The position numbers and the translations under genes were made by a program. This document shows, one piece after another, positions 1-4,212 of a stretch of 12,280 bases of DNA. The stretch covers positions 1 through 12,280 of the forward strand of contig QFOX01000055.1 of the NCBI GenBank assembly GCA_003241645.1, read 5' to 3'. The DNA comes from Azospirillum brasilense. Its GTDB lineage: Bacteria > Pseudomonadota > Alphaproteobacteria > Rickettsiales > UBA3002. Below the pieces are notes generated by a model. That model searched no databases, was not told the origin of the DNA, and worked only from the letters and a program-made list of their open reading frames with translations. Within the stretch, counting starts at the first letter, position 1. Each line of letters starts with the position of its first letter.

Positions 1-100
1 ACTGATCGCACCGGTAGCGATGGATCAGGGTCTGCGCTTCGCGATCCGCGAAGGTGGCCGCACCGTCGGCGCCGGCGTCGTCGCTAAAGTGATGAACTAG
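1..100 (+). CDS. tuf: Elongation factor Tu, C-terminal end (5' truncated by window)
   Basis: Only the last 32 codons and the stop are present; the in-frame codons begin at base 2. The peptide runs through FAIREGGRTVGAGVVAKV and ends in MN, which is the highly conserved end of domain 3 of EF-Tu. EF-Tu is the cytoplasmic GTPase that delivers aminoacyl-tRNA to the ribosome; domain 3 contacts the tRNA T-stem and EF-Ts. The GTPase domain lies outside the window. An intrinsic terminator follows 24 bases after the stop, so this gene ends its transcription unit. A tuf copy just upstream of tRNA-Trp, secE and nusG is a common bacterial arrangement, which supports the call. Whether the genome has a second tuf copy cannot be seen here. 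Confidence 0.96.
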   Translation, partial: LIAPVAMDQGLRFAIREGGRTVGAGVVAKVMN

Positions 101-124
101 TTTCATCACCGAATGACTAAAGAG

Positions 125-157
125 AAGGCCGCGGAGAGATCCGCGGCCTTTTTCTTT
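125..157 (+). terminator. Intrinsic terminator of tuf
   Basis: A perfect 10-bp stem, AAGGCCGCGG (125-134) and CCGCGGCCTT (141-150), closes a 6-nt loop and is followed by the T-rich run TTTCTTT. It is a canonical rho-independent terminator placed directly after the EF-Tu stop codon. Confidence 0.93.
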
Positions 158-214
158 GCCTGCTGCAGTGCGAGATAAGTGCGCGCGCATGTCATGAAAC
201 TGTCACGATGAGGC

Positions 215-237
215 GTTAGGTTCCCCGGCGAACCAAC
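215..237 (+). other. Hairpin just upstream of the ribosome binding site of the 251-718 gene
   Basis: GTT-a-GGTTC (215-223) can pair with GAACC-AAC (230-237) around the loop CCCGGC, giving 8 base pairs with one bulged A. It ends two bases before the Shine-Dalgarno-like AGGGA (239-243) of the next gene, so it lies in the probable 5' leader. It has no T-run and is not a terminator. It could tune translation or stability of the mRNA; this is inference only. Confidence 0.35.
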
Positions 238-250
238 CAGGGATATTTCC

Positions 251-718
251 ATGTACCAGTCCGATGCACTGCCGAGCACGACCGTCACTTCCGCGACATT
301 GGCGGAACTCTCGCCCGCCCAGCGTGAGGCCCATTACACCAGGCTTTATAACTATCTGTTCGATGACAAGCTGAAGTCCAAGCGCTGCGAGAGTGCCATT
401 CGCAACCAGTGCGAGATCATTGCCGACCGCGTGGCCGCGGCGCCCAGCAACGCGATTCGCCTGCGCGAATCCGGCAAGCAGATGCTGCAGACCATTCTGG
501 ACGGGTATTTCAGCACCCAGCCATTGCAGGACGACCCGCTGCATGCCACGGGCAAGACCCGCCTCGACATTCTGGCCGACGAGCGCGCCAGCGCCGAGCT
601 GCCGGTGAACCGGGCGGTCAGCCAGATCTATGACAGCATGCGCCAATTCGCGGATCTGGCGGTCGAGCGCGCCATTGCGCAGGGGCTTTCGCAGCAGCGC
701 GGCGGGCAGGCCCGCTGA
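251..718 (+). CDS. Hypothetical protein, 155 aa, predicted helical and cytoplasmic
   Basis: I do not recognise this family. The ATG at 251 is preceded by AGGGA (239-243) at good spacing, and the frame is open to a TGA at 716-718. The N-terminal 20 residues are Ser/Thr-rich and probably disordered. From about residue 22 (the PAQREAHYTRLYNYL segment) the composition suggests a series of amphipathic helices: many Arg, Glu, Gln and Ala, few aromatics. The tail is Gln/Gly/Arg-rich. There is no signal peptide, no hydrophobic membrane segment, no recognisable nucleotide-binding motif and no zinc motif. It has two cysteines (in KRCESAIRNQCEI), which are not arranged as a metal site. The gene stands alone between the tuf terminator and the next gene, with no terminator of its own visible. 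Codon use resembles the core genes, so there is no obvious sign of recent transfer. Gene reality is fairly safe; function is unknown. Confidence 0.75.
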   Translation: MYQSDALPSTTVTSATLAELSPAQREAHYTRLYNYLFDDKLKSKRCESAIRNQCEIIADRVAAAPSNAIRLRESGKQMLQTILDGYFSTQPLQDDPLHATGKTRLDILADERASAELPVNRAVSQIYDSMRQFADLAVERAIAQGLSQQRGGQAR

Positions 719-773
719 TCGACGCGGGCACTTATTCGGTTTTTATATTTAGGGCTTCCCGGCGCATCGTCTT

Positions 774-818
774 TTGAACCGGCGATGGGCTAATGGTTGG
801 ATGTGTTCACGACAACAC
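774..818 (+). promoter_or_regulatory. Weak candidate promoter with inverted repeat upstream of the exported-protein gene
   Basis: TTGAAC (774-779) lies 17 nt upstream of TTGGAT (797-802), a poor -10. It is followed by the perfect inverted repeat GTGTT-cacgac-AACAC (803-818), which could be an operator or a leader hairpin. The start codon is at 843. The -10 is weak, so this is only a candidate; no better hexamer pair was seen in the 719-842 gap. Confidence 0.25.
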
Positions 819-842
819 GTCAAACCACTTCAGGAGAATCCC

Positions 843-1226
843 ATGAATAAGCTTGCAACCCTTCTTGCTACCACCGCTGCCATCGCTATCGCTGCTCCCT
901 CGTTCGCAGCCGACAAGACCGGCGTTAAATCGGAAACCACCATCTCGCGCGACGATAACGGTGGCTACGAGAAAACCTCGACCGCTGAAAAAACCACCGC
1001 CAACGGCAAAATGAGCGCCGAGACCAACGTTGACCTCGACGTGGACAGCGACGGCAACAAAGAAAAAGTGACCACCACCAAAGAAGTGAACGACCCCAAG
1101 GGCCTGTTCAACAAACAAACGGTGAAGACCGAAACCACCGAGAAACTCGAAGACGGCAAACTGTCCGTTGAGTCCGAGAAAACGGTGAACGGTGACACGG
1201 TTTCGGAAACCAAGAAAACGTGGTAA
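843..1226 (+). CDS. Exported Thr/Lys/Glu-rich repeat-like protein, 127 aa, unknown function
   Basis: I do not recognise a named family. The frame is open upstream of 843, but the ATG at 843 has a strong Shine-Dalgarno (CAGGAGA, 831-837) and begins a clear Sec signal peptide: MNK, a hydrophobic Ala/Leu/Ile core, and a cleavage site after PSFA (residues 19-22). The mature part of about 105 residues is made almost only of Thr, Lys, Glu, Asp, Ser, Asn, Gly and Val, with no cysteine. It shows a loose repeat: strands rich in alternating Thr/Val/Lys/Glu are separated by turns such as ANGK, SDGN, EDGK and VNGD. That pattern suggests a beta-rich, very hydrophilic periplasmic or surface protein. The C-terminus ends in KKTW. 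The gene has its own terminator about 50 bases downstream. It is likely monocistronic, and nothing nearby indicates its role. Confidence 0.85.
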   Translation: MNKLATLLATTAAIAIAAPSFAADKTGVKSETTISRDDNGGYEKTSTAEKTTANGKMSAETNVDLDVDSDGNKEKVTTTKEVNDPKGLFNKQTVKTETTEKLEDGKLSVESEKTVNGDTVSETKKTW

Positions 1227-1276
1227 TTGCTTCCCCCCAAGCGGCTTTCTAAATCCTTAGCCAAGCCGTAGCAATG

Positions 1277-1313
1277 AACAGGCCGGGTCCCCATCCCCGG
1301 CCTGTTTTTGTTT
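1277..1313 (+). terminator. Intrinsic terminator of the exported-protein gene
   Basis: A perfect 11-bp stem, AACAGGCCGGG (1277-1287) and CCCGGCCTGTT (1296-1306), with an 8-nt loop is followed by TTTGTTT. It is a canonical rho-independent terminator about 50 bases after the stop codon. Confidence 0.93.
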
Positions 1314-1340
1314 GCATGCTGCGCGATGCTTTATGGTGTG

Positions 1341-1385
1341 GCGCACGAGAGGTGCGCGTGAAGGGGGATCTGCTATCCCTTCGCG
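1341..1385 (+). repeat. Two adjoining hairpins in the gene-free stretch before tRNA-Trp
   Basis: The stretch 1314-1459 contains no convincing gene. It holds GCGCAC-gagag-GTGCGC (1341-1357). Directly after it comes a larger stem in which CGTGAAGGG (1357-1365) pairs with CCCTTCGCG (1377-1385), with a short inner AT/AT pairing. Neither is followed by a T-run. They may be a dispersed palindromic element or simply structure in a spacer; there is no further evidence for either. Confidence 0.4.
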
Positions 1386-1459
1386 ACACTTCGTTTCGCT
1401 GACCCTTTTCGCACGCGGCTCGCGCAGCGATGGCGCTACGCACGAACCGAAACTGCCTC

Positions 1460-1488
1460 TTGACCCGCCAGCATCAAACCTCTAATCA
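1460..1488 (+). promoter_or_regulatory. Probable sigma70-type promoter of tRNA-Trp
   Basis: TTGACC (1460-1465) and TAATCA (1483-1488) are separated by exactly 17 nt. Transcription would start near 1495, about 20 bases before the tRNA 5' end at 1515, which is a normal distance for a tRNA leader. The preceding gene ends in a terminator, so the tRNA needs its own promoter. Confidence 0.6.
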
Positions 1489-1514
1489 CAGCCCCCAGCC
1501 CTACGCGGGTCTGA

Positions 1515-1590
1515 AGGGGTGTAGCTCAATTGGTAGAGCGTCGGTCTCCAAAACCGAAGGTTGCAGGTTCGATTCCTGTCGCCCCTGCCA
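1515..1590 (+). tRNA. trnW: tRNA-Trp, anticodon CCA
   Basis: A complete 76-nt cloverleaf is visible. The acceptor is AGGGGTG (1515-1521) with CGCCCCT (1580-1586), including one T-G pair. The D-stem is GCTC/GAGC (1524-1527, 1536-1539). The anticodon stem is TCGGT/ACCGA around loop CTCCAAA, with anticodon CCA at 1548-1550. The T-arm is GCAGG-TTCGATT-CCTGT (1563-1579). The discriminator is G1587, and the CCA end is encoded (1588-1590). It decodes the single tryptophan codon UGG. Its place just upstream of secE-nusG and downstream of tuf is typical for tRNA-Trp in many bacteria, although here extra genes lie on both sides of it. Confidence 0.98.
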
Positions 1591-1627
1591 ATATCAAACC
1601 CACCCGCTTGCGGGTGGGTTTGATATT
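1590..1627 (+). terminator. Perfect 17-bp hairpin abutting tRNA-Trp; probable terminator or processing signal
   Basis: The arm 1590-1606, beginning at the last A of the tRNA CCA, is perfectly complementary to 1611-1627, with a 4-nt loop CTTG. The 3' arm contains GGGTTTGATATT, so transcripts could end in the TTT within or just after the stem, but there is no clean T-run. It may terminate the tRNA transcript or guide 3' processing. It is also the first of a chain of hairpins in the cassette that follows. Confidence 0.55.
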
Positions 1628-1657
1628 GGTGGGGTATTTCAGAATGAACCTCTTCGA

Positions 1658-1770
1658 CAAAACGCCAGCAGGCGTTTTGGACTGCCGAAGGCAGCCCGCA
1701 GGGTGGAGGCCAGCAGGCCGACATCAATCCTGTCGCGTAATATGGCAAAGGCGCGCAAGCCTGAAAGGCT
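1658..1770 (+). repeat. Chain of four short perfect hairpins
   Basis: Four hairpins lie in order: CAAAACGCC-agca-GGCGTTTTG (1658-1679), CTGCC-gaa-GGCAG (1682-1694), GGCC-agca-GGCC (1708-1719) and AGCCT-gaa-AGGCT (1758-1770). Loops alternate AGCA, GAA, AGCA, GAA. The 10-mer GCCAGCAGGC is present twice (1664-1673 and 1709-1718). Together with the 17-bp hairpin at 1590 they fill the interval between the two tRNA 3'-end copies. No coding potential is seen. This may be a palindromic mobile repeat or a structured RNA. Confidence 0.6.
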
Positions 1771-1809
1771 GGGCACATCCTGTCGCCCCTGCCATGCAAA
1801 CTAGGCACC

Positions 1810-1839
1810 TTGCTTATATTTGCTGCCTTATGGTATATT
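1810..1839 (+). promoter_or_regulatory. Candidate promoter of the pilin-like gene
   Basis: TTGCTT (1810-1815) and TATATT (1834-1839) are 18 nt apart in an AT-rich stretch unlike its surroundings. The start point would fall at about 1846-1847, the first base of the best start codon, implying a leaderless or nearly leaderless mRNA. That fits the absence of a Shine-Dalgarno before 1847. Plausible but unproven. Confidence 0.4.
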
Positions 1840-1846
1840 GCCATAC

Positions 1847-2623
1847 ATGCGATACGGCTTTTCACTCGTTGAACTATCGATCGTGCTGGTCATTCTTGGC
1901 TTGCTCACAGGGGGTATTCTTGCGGGACAGTCGCTGATTCGAGCCGCTGAGCTGCGAACCCTCACCTTGGATTATAATAAATTTCACACCGCGATTTATT
2001 CGTTCCGCGACAAATATTTTGCTTTGCCCGGCGACATGACCAATGCCACCAGTTTCTGGGGTGTTGCTGCGGGCGATGGTATTGCGGAGAATGCCCCATG
2101 CCGAAGCACCGCTACGACGGATGGTAGAACCTGCAACGGCAATGGCGATGGACGCATTTCATGCAATGTGGTGGGCTGTAGTTTCTATGAAATGGTGCGC
2201 GGCTGGCAGCAATTGGCGCGTGCGGGGTTCATCGAGGGGAATTATGTCGGTGCACCGTCACCGGGATATTTCGTAAGTGGCGTAACCACACCGGATTCTC
2301 GTATTGCCGATGGAGGTGTATGGTCGATGATTCATTATTCGTCCCTCGCTGGGGGAACGACTTTTTATGCAACCCCAGAAGGCCATCAGTTGACGATCGA
2401 AGGCTCTTCTGGGGCAGTCAATTACCTGAAGCCTGCTGAGGCATGGAATATTGACGTGAAGCTGGACGATGGTATGCCCAATCGCGGCACTGTGCTCGGG
2501 GTGAAGGGTACAACTGCGCTGCCATGCAGCACTACGGCCAATCAACCAGCGACGGCGGACGTGAATTCACAATATAATCTGGCATCCGACACGGTTTCCT
2601 GCCGCCTTTCCTTCGGATTCTAA
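1847..2623 (+). CDS. Type IV pilin-like / pseudopilin protein with prepilin leader, 258 aa
   Basis: The protein begins with a class III prepilin signal: leader MRYG, then FSLVEL with Phe at +1 and Glu at +5, then a hydrophobic helix to about residue 31. This is the substrate pattern of prepilin peptidase (PilD/GspO). It is inserted in the inner membrane and probably assembled into a type IV or type II secretion-like filament. Residues 53-72 carry FRDKYFALPGD followed by NATSFWG, a signature I associate with a family of bacterial prepilin-like proteins. CNGNGDGRI (96-104) resembles a calcium-binding loop. Six cysteines (85, 96, 106, 111, 227, 252) could form disulfides. I chose ATG 1847 because it gives a short leader ending in Gly. 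A TTG at 1820 is in frame and would add nine residues; neither start has a clear Shine-Dalgarno. No pilus assembly genes are nearby. Base composition is more AT-rich than the flanking core genes, suggesting acquisition. Confidence 0.9.
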   Translation: MRYGFSLVELSIVLVILGLLTGGILAGQSLIRAAELRTLTLDYNKFHTAIYSFRDKYFALPGDMTNATSFWGVAAGDGIAENAPCRSTATTDGRTCNGNGDGRISCNVVGCSFYEMVRGWQQLARAGFIEGNYVGAPSPGYFVSGVTTPDSRIADGGVWSMIHYSSLAGGTTFYATPEGHQLTIEGSSGAVNYLKPAEAWNIDVKLDDGMPNRGTVLGVKGTTALPCSTTANQPATADVNSQYNLASDTVSCRLSFGF

Positions 2624-2637
2624 CATGTAAAACCTGC

Positions 2638-2666
2638 TTGCTATCAGGCGCTGCACGCGCTATGAA
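2638..2666 (+). promoter_or_regulatory. Weak candidate promoter for secE-nusG
   Basis: TTGCTA (2638-2643) and TATGAA (2661-2666) are 17 nt apart, each matching four of six consensus bases. A start near 2673 would put the terminator hairpin 2673-2700 at the very 5' end of the transcript, which would be an attenuator-like layout. Equally, this may be chance and the real secE promoter may lie elsewhere; no better candidate was seen in 2701-2780. Confidence 0.3.
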
Positions 2667-2672
2667 CCCTTC

Positions 2673-2700
2673 CGCACCGCCCAGAAAGCGGTGCGTTTTT
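2673..2700 (+). terminator. Intrinsic terminator after the pilin-like gene
   Basis: The stem CGCACCGC (2673-2680) with GCGGTGCG (2688-2695) and 7-nt loop CCAGAAA is followed by TTTTT. It lies about 50 bases after the pilin stop and separates it from secE. Confidence 0.9.
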
Positions 2701-2720
2701 GTATCGGCAAATCGGCGCAA

Positions 2721-2746
2721 GCCGTCCCGGCGAGAGCCGGGATCCA
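2721..2746 (+). repeat. Dispersed-palindrome type repeat (CCCGGC..GCCGGGATCC)
   Basis: TCCCGGC-GAGA-GCCGGGA (2725-2742) is a perfect 7-bp stem with a GNRA-type tetraloop, followed by TCCAT. It strongly resembles the short interspersed palindromes of the form GTC(A)TCCCGGCGAAAGCCGGGATCCA that occur in many copies in numerous proteobacterial genomes. The family assignment is from memory of that consensus; copy number here is unknown. It sits in the short gap ahead of secE. Confidence 0.6.
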
Positions 2747-2780
2747 TTTAACACGTAAACTAACCGCGCGAGGAAACTCC

Positions 2781-2978
2781 ATGCCCGCCATGAACCCAGC
2801 CAAATTCATCCGCGAAGTCCGCCAGGAAGTCAGCAAAGTCAGCTGGCCCACCCGCCGCGAGACCTTCGTGTCTGTTGCCATGGTGCTGGTGATCGCCGTG
2901 CTCGCCGCCATTTTCTTCCTGGTGGTGGACGGCCTGCTTTCATGGGGTATCCGCCTCGTCCTTGGTTTGGGAGCATAA
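2781..2978 (+). CDS. secE: Preprotein translocase subunit SecE
   Basis: A 65-aa protein of the short, single-membrane-span SecE type found in most bacteria outside the enterics. Residues 7-28 form the conserved amphipathic cytoplasmic helix with the hallmark EVSKVSWPTRRET (16-28). A hydrophobic transmembrane segment follows at about 30-49, then a short tail. SecE clamps SecY in the inner-membrane SecYEG channel. The ATG at 2781 follows the Shine-Dalgarno GAGGAAA; a second ATG three codons later is possible but has worse spacing. The frame is open further upstream, but those codons run through the palindromic repeat and terminator and are not part of the gene. nusG begins four bases after the stop, the usual secE-nusG pair. 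Confidence 0.96.
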   Translation: MPAMNPAKFIREVRQEVSKVSWPTRRETFVSVAMVLVIAVLAAIFFLVVDGLLSWGIRLVLGLGA

Positions 2979-2982
2979 GAAC

Positions 2983-3591
2983 ATGACCAGCGAAGCAGCA
3001 GCAAGCAACGAAACCCCCGCCGCCGAGGCCGCCGCCCCCGTGGCCACCGGCAAGCCGAAGCGTTGGTACATCATCCACGCCTATTCCGGCTTCGAGAAAA
3101 AAGTGGCGCAAAGCATTCTGGAGCAAGCCGCCCAGAAGAACCTGACCGACGCGTTCGAGCAGGTCGTGGTGCCCACCGAAGAAGTGGTGGAAGTGCGCCG
3201 CGGCAAGAAAGTATCGGCGGAACGCAAGTTCTTCCCCGGCTACGTGCTGGCGAAAATGGACATGACCGACGCGACCTGGACGCTGGTGAAGAACACCGAC
3301 AAGGTGACCGGCTTCCTCGGCGGCAAAGGCATTCGCCCGCAGCCGATCACCGAGGCTGAGGCCGCGCAGATCTTCCGCCAAGCGGAAGAGGGTGGCAAAT
3401 CGGTGCGCACCACGGTCATTTTCGACATTGGCGAGCAGGTCAAGATCATCGACGGCCCGTTCGAGTCGTTCGTGGGCACCGTGGAAGATGTGGAAGAAGA
3501 CCGCCAGAAGCTGAAAGTTTCGGTAAGCATCTTCGGCCGCGCCACGCCGGTGGAGCTGACCTTCGACCAGGTCCACAAAGTAAATGGTTAA
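2983..3591 (+). CDS. nusG: Transcription termination/antitermination factor NusG
   Basis: A 202-aa protein. After an Ala/Pro/Glu-rich, probably disordered extension (1-25), the NGN domain starts at KRWYIIHAYSGFEKKV and includes the KFFPGYVLAKM segment that contacts RNA polymerase. The C-terminal KOW domain runs from about residue 147 (FDIGEQVKIIDGPFESFVG) to the end. NusG binds the beta' clamp helices to suppress pausing; its KOW domain links polymerase to Rho or to ribosomal protein S10. The usual length is about 176-181 aa, and the surplus is the N-terminal extension. I chose ATG 2983, preceded by GGGAG (2969-2973), over an in-frame alternative at 2962 that would overlap secE. It is co-transcribed with secE, and the ribosomal protein genes that follow have their own promoter. 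Confidence 0.97.
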   Translation: MTSEAAASNETPAAEAAAPVATGKPKRWYIIHAYSGFEKKVAQSILEQAAQKNLTDAFEQVVVPTEEVVEVRRGKKVSAERKFFPGYVLAKMDMTDATWTLVKNTDKVTGFLGGKGIRPQPITEAEAAQIFRQAEEGGKSVRTTVIFDIGEQVKIIDGPFESFVGTVEDVEEDRQKLKVSVSIFGRATPVELTFDQVHKVNG

Positions 3592-3604
3592 GTGATATTT
3601 TCCA

Positions 3605-3631
3605 GCGGGTTGGGCAGAAACGCCCGCCCGC
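3605..3631 (+). other. Imperfect GC-rich hairpin after nusG
   Basis: GCGGG-tt-GGGC (3605-3615) pairs with GCCC-g-CCCGC (3622-3631) around AGAAAC. An A-run rather than a T-run follows, so it is not a canonical terminator on the + strand. It may stabilise the nusG mRNA 3' end or assist factor-dependent termination. Confidence 0.35.
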
Positions 3632-3644
3632 GGGAAAAAACCTG

Positions 3645-3672
3645 TTGCAATCGCACAACTTCCCCCTATAGT
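3645..3672 (+). promoter_or_regulatory. Strong sigma70-like promoter of the rplK operon
   Basis: TTGCAA (3645-3650) and TATAGT (3667-3672) are 16 nt apart, with a C-rich tract before the -10. Transcription would start about 3679, giving a leader of roughly 100 nt. It is the best promoter match in the window and stands where a separate rplKAJL promoter is expected. Confidence 0.7.
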
Positions 3673-3677
3673 CCCGG

Positions 3678-3779
3678 CTCCCTTGGGAGGCTGTGGACAT
3701 GTTCCAGGCCGCAATCTGCCGCAGAAAACATGGGGTTTTCTGATGGTGGGCCTACCAAATATGGAAAGGATAAAGCCTC
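3678..3779 (+). promoter_or_regulatory. Structured rplK leader, possible L1 autoregulation site
   Basis: The leader contains several hairpins: CTCCC-tt-GGGAG (3678-3689), GGC-tg-TGGA-catgt-TCCA-g-GCC (about 3690-3710), a perfect 8-bp stem CAGAAAAC/GTTTTCTG (3722-3742) and the palindromic TGGTGGGCCTACCA further on. In other bacteria, L1 represses rplK-rplA translation by binding an mRNA structure that mimics its 23S site, with GGGAG-like and GATG-like elements. GGGAG (3685-3689) and GATGG (3742-3746) enclosing the hairpins could play these parts. This is an inference; the fold was not computed. Confidence 0.4.
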
Positions 3780-4211
3780 ATGGCTAAGGAAATTACCGGC
3801 TATATCAAGCTGCAGATCCCTGCAGGCAAAGCCAACCCCGCCCCGCCGATCGGCCCCGCGCTTGGTCAGGCAGGCCTCAACATCATGGAATTCTGCAAGC
3901 AGTTCAACGCTGCCACCCAGCAAAAAGAGCCGGGCATGCCGATCCCCGTGGTGATCACCGCCTACAAGGACCGCAGCTTTACCTTCATCATGAAGCAGCC
4001 GCCGGTTTCGTACTTCCTCATGAAAGCCGCCAAAATTGAAAAAGGCACTGGCACTGTGGGCAAGAACATTGTTGGCAAGGTGACCATGGACCAGATCCGC
4101 GAGATCGCGAAGCAGAAAATGGTCGATATGAACGCAAACGACATCGACGCTGCATGCAGCATGATCGCCGGTTCGGCGATGTCGATGGGCATTGAAGTGA
4201 CGGGGGCGTAA
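3780..4211 (+). CDS. rplK: 50S ribosomal protein L11
   Basis: A full-length 143-aa L11. The N-terminal domain has the conserved proline-rich stretch PAPPIGPALGQAGLN (about residues 21-35), where thiostrepton-type antibiotics act. The C-terminal domain binds the 23S GTPase-associated centre and ends in the typical ARSM-like region, here SAMSMGIEV. L11 helps couple elongation factor GTPase activity to the ribosome and is needed for RelA activation. The ATG at 3780 follows GGAAAGGA (3763-3770). It is the first gene of the ribosomal protein cluster, and the stop codon is separated from rplA by one base, indicating tight co-translation. Confidence 0.98.
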   Translation: MAKEITGYIKLQIPAGKANPAPPIGPALGQAGLNIMEFCKQFNAATQQKEPGMPIPVVITAYKDRSFTFIMKQPPVSYFLMKAAKIEKGTGTVGKNIVGKVTMDQIREIAKQKMVDMNANDIDAACSMIAGSAMSMGIEVTGA

Positions 4212-4212
4212 G

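Larger units (their letters stand above)
1574..1794 (+). repeat. Direct repeat of the tRNA-Trp 3' end, bounding a ~190-bp cassette
   Basis: The 17-mer TCCTGTCGCCCCTGCCA occurs at 1574-1590, as the real tRNA end from the last T-loop base to CCA, and again exactly at 1778-1794. A shorter match, TCCTGTCGC, also occurs at 1728-1736. A perfect repeat of a tRNA 3' end is the usual footprint of tyrosine-integrase elements that use the tRNA as attachment site. Here the bounded DNA is far too short to encode an integrase and has no credible gene. It could be a collapsed island, a non-autonomous mini-element or a local partial tRNA duplication. The bases upstream of the second copy do not fold as a tRNA. 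Confidence 0.8.

Noticed and set aside
807..1118. Gly/Phe/Val-rich minus-strand frame opposite the exported protein
   Set aside because: Low-complexity shadow of a Thr/Lys/Glu-rich gene that has a clear signal peptide, ribosome binding site and terminator on the plus strand.
1719..1794. Second tRNA-Trp gene or decayed tRNA ending at 1794
   Set aside because: Only the last 17 nt match; upstream bases give no D-arm, anticodon arm or 5' acceptor strand.
1590..1794. CRISPR array, because of repeated short palindromes
   Set aside because: The hairpins differ in sequence and spacing, there is no constant repeat of 23-40 nt with equal spacers, and no cas genes are present.
1820..1846. Upstream TTG start for the pilin-like gene
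   Set aside because: It would add nine residues before MRYG, has no ribosome binding site and lies between the likely promoter hexamers; the short MRYG leader fits prepilin cleavage.
1430..1937. Three open frames across tRNA-Trp (both strands), one giving an RNRTCNLRFWRP-type peptide
   Set aside because: These read through the tRNA gene and hairpin cassette. Peptides of this type are well-known false proteins from tRNA sequence.
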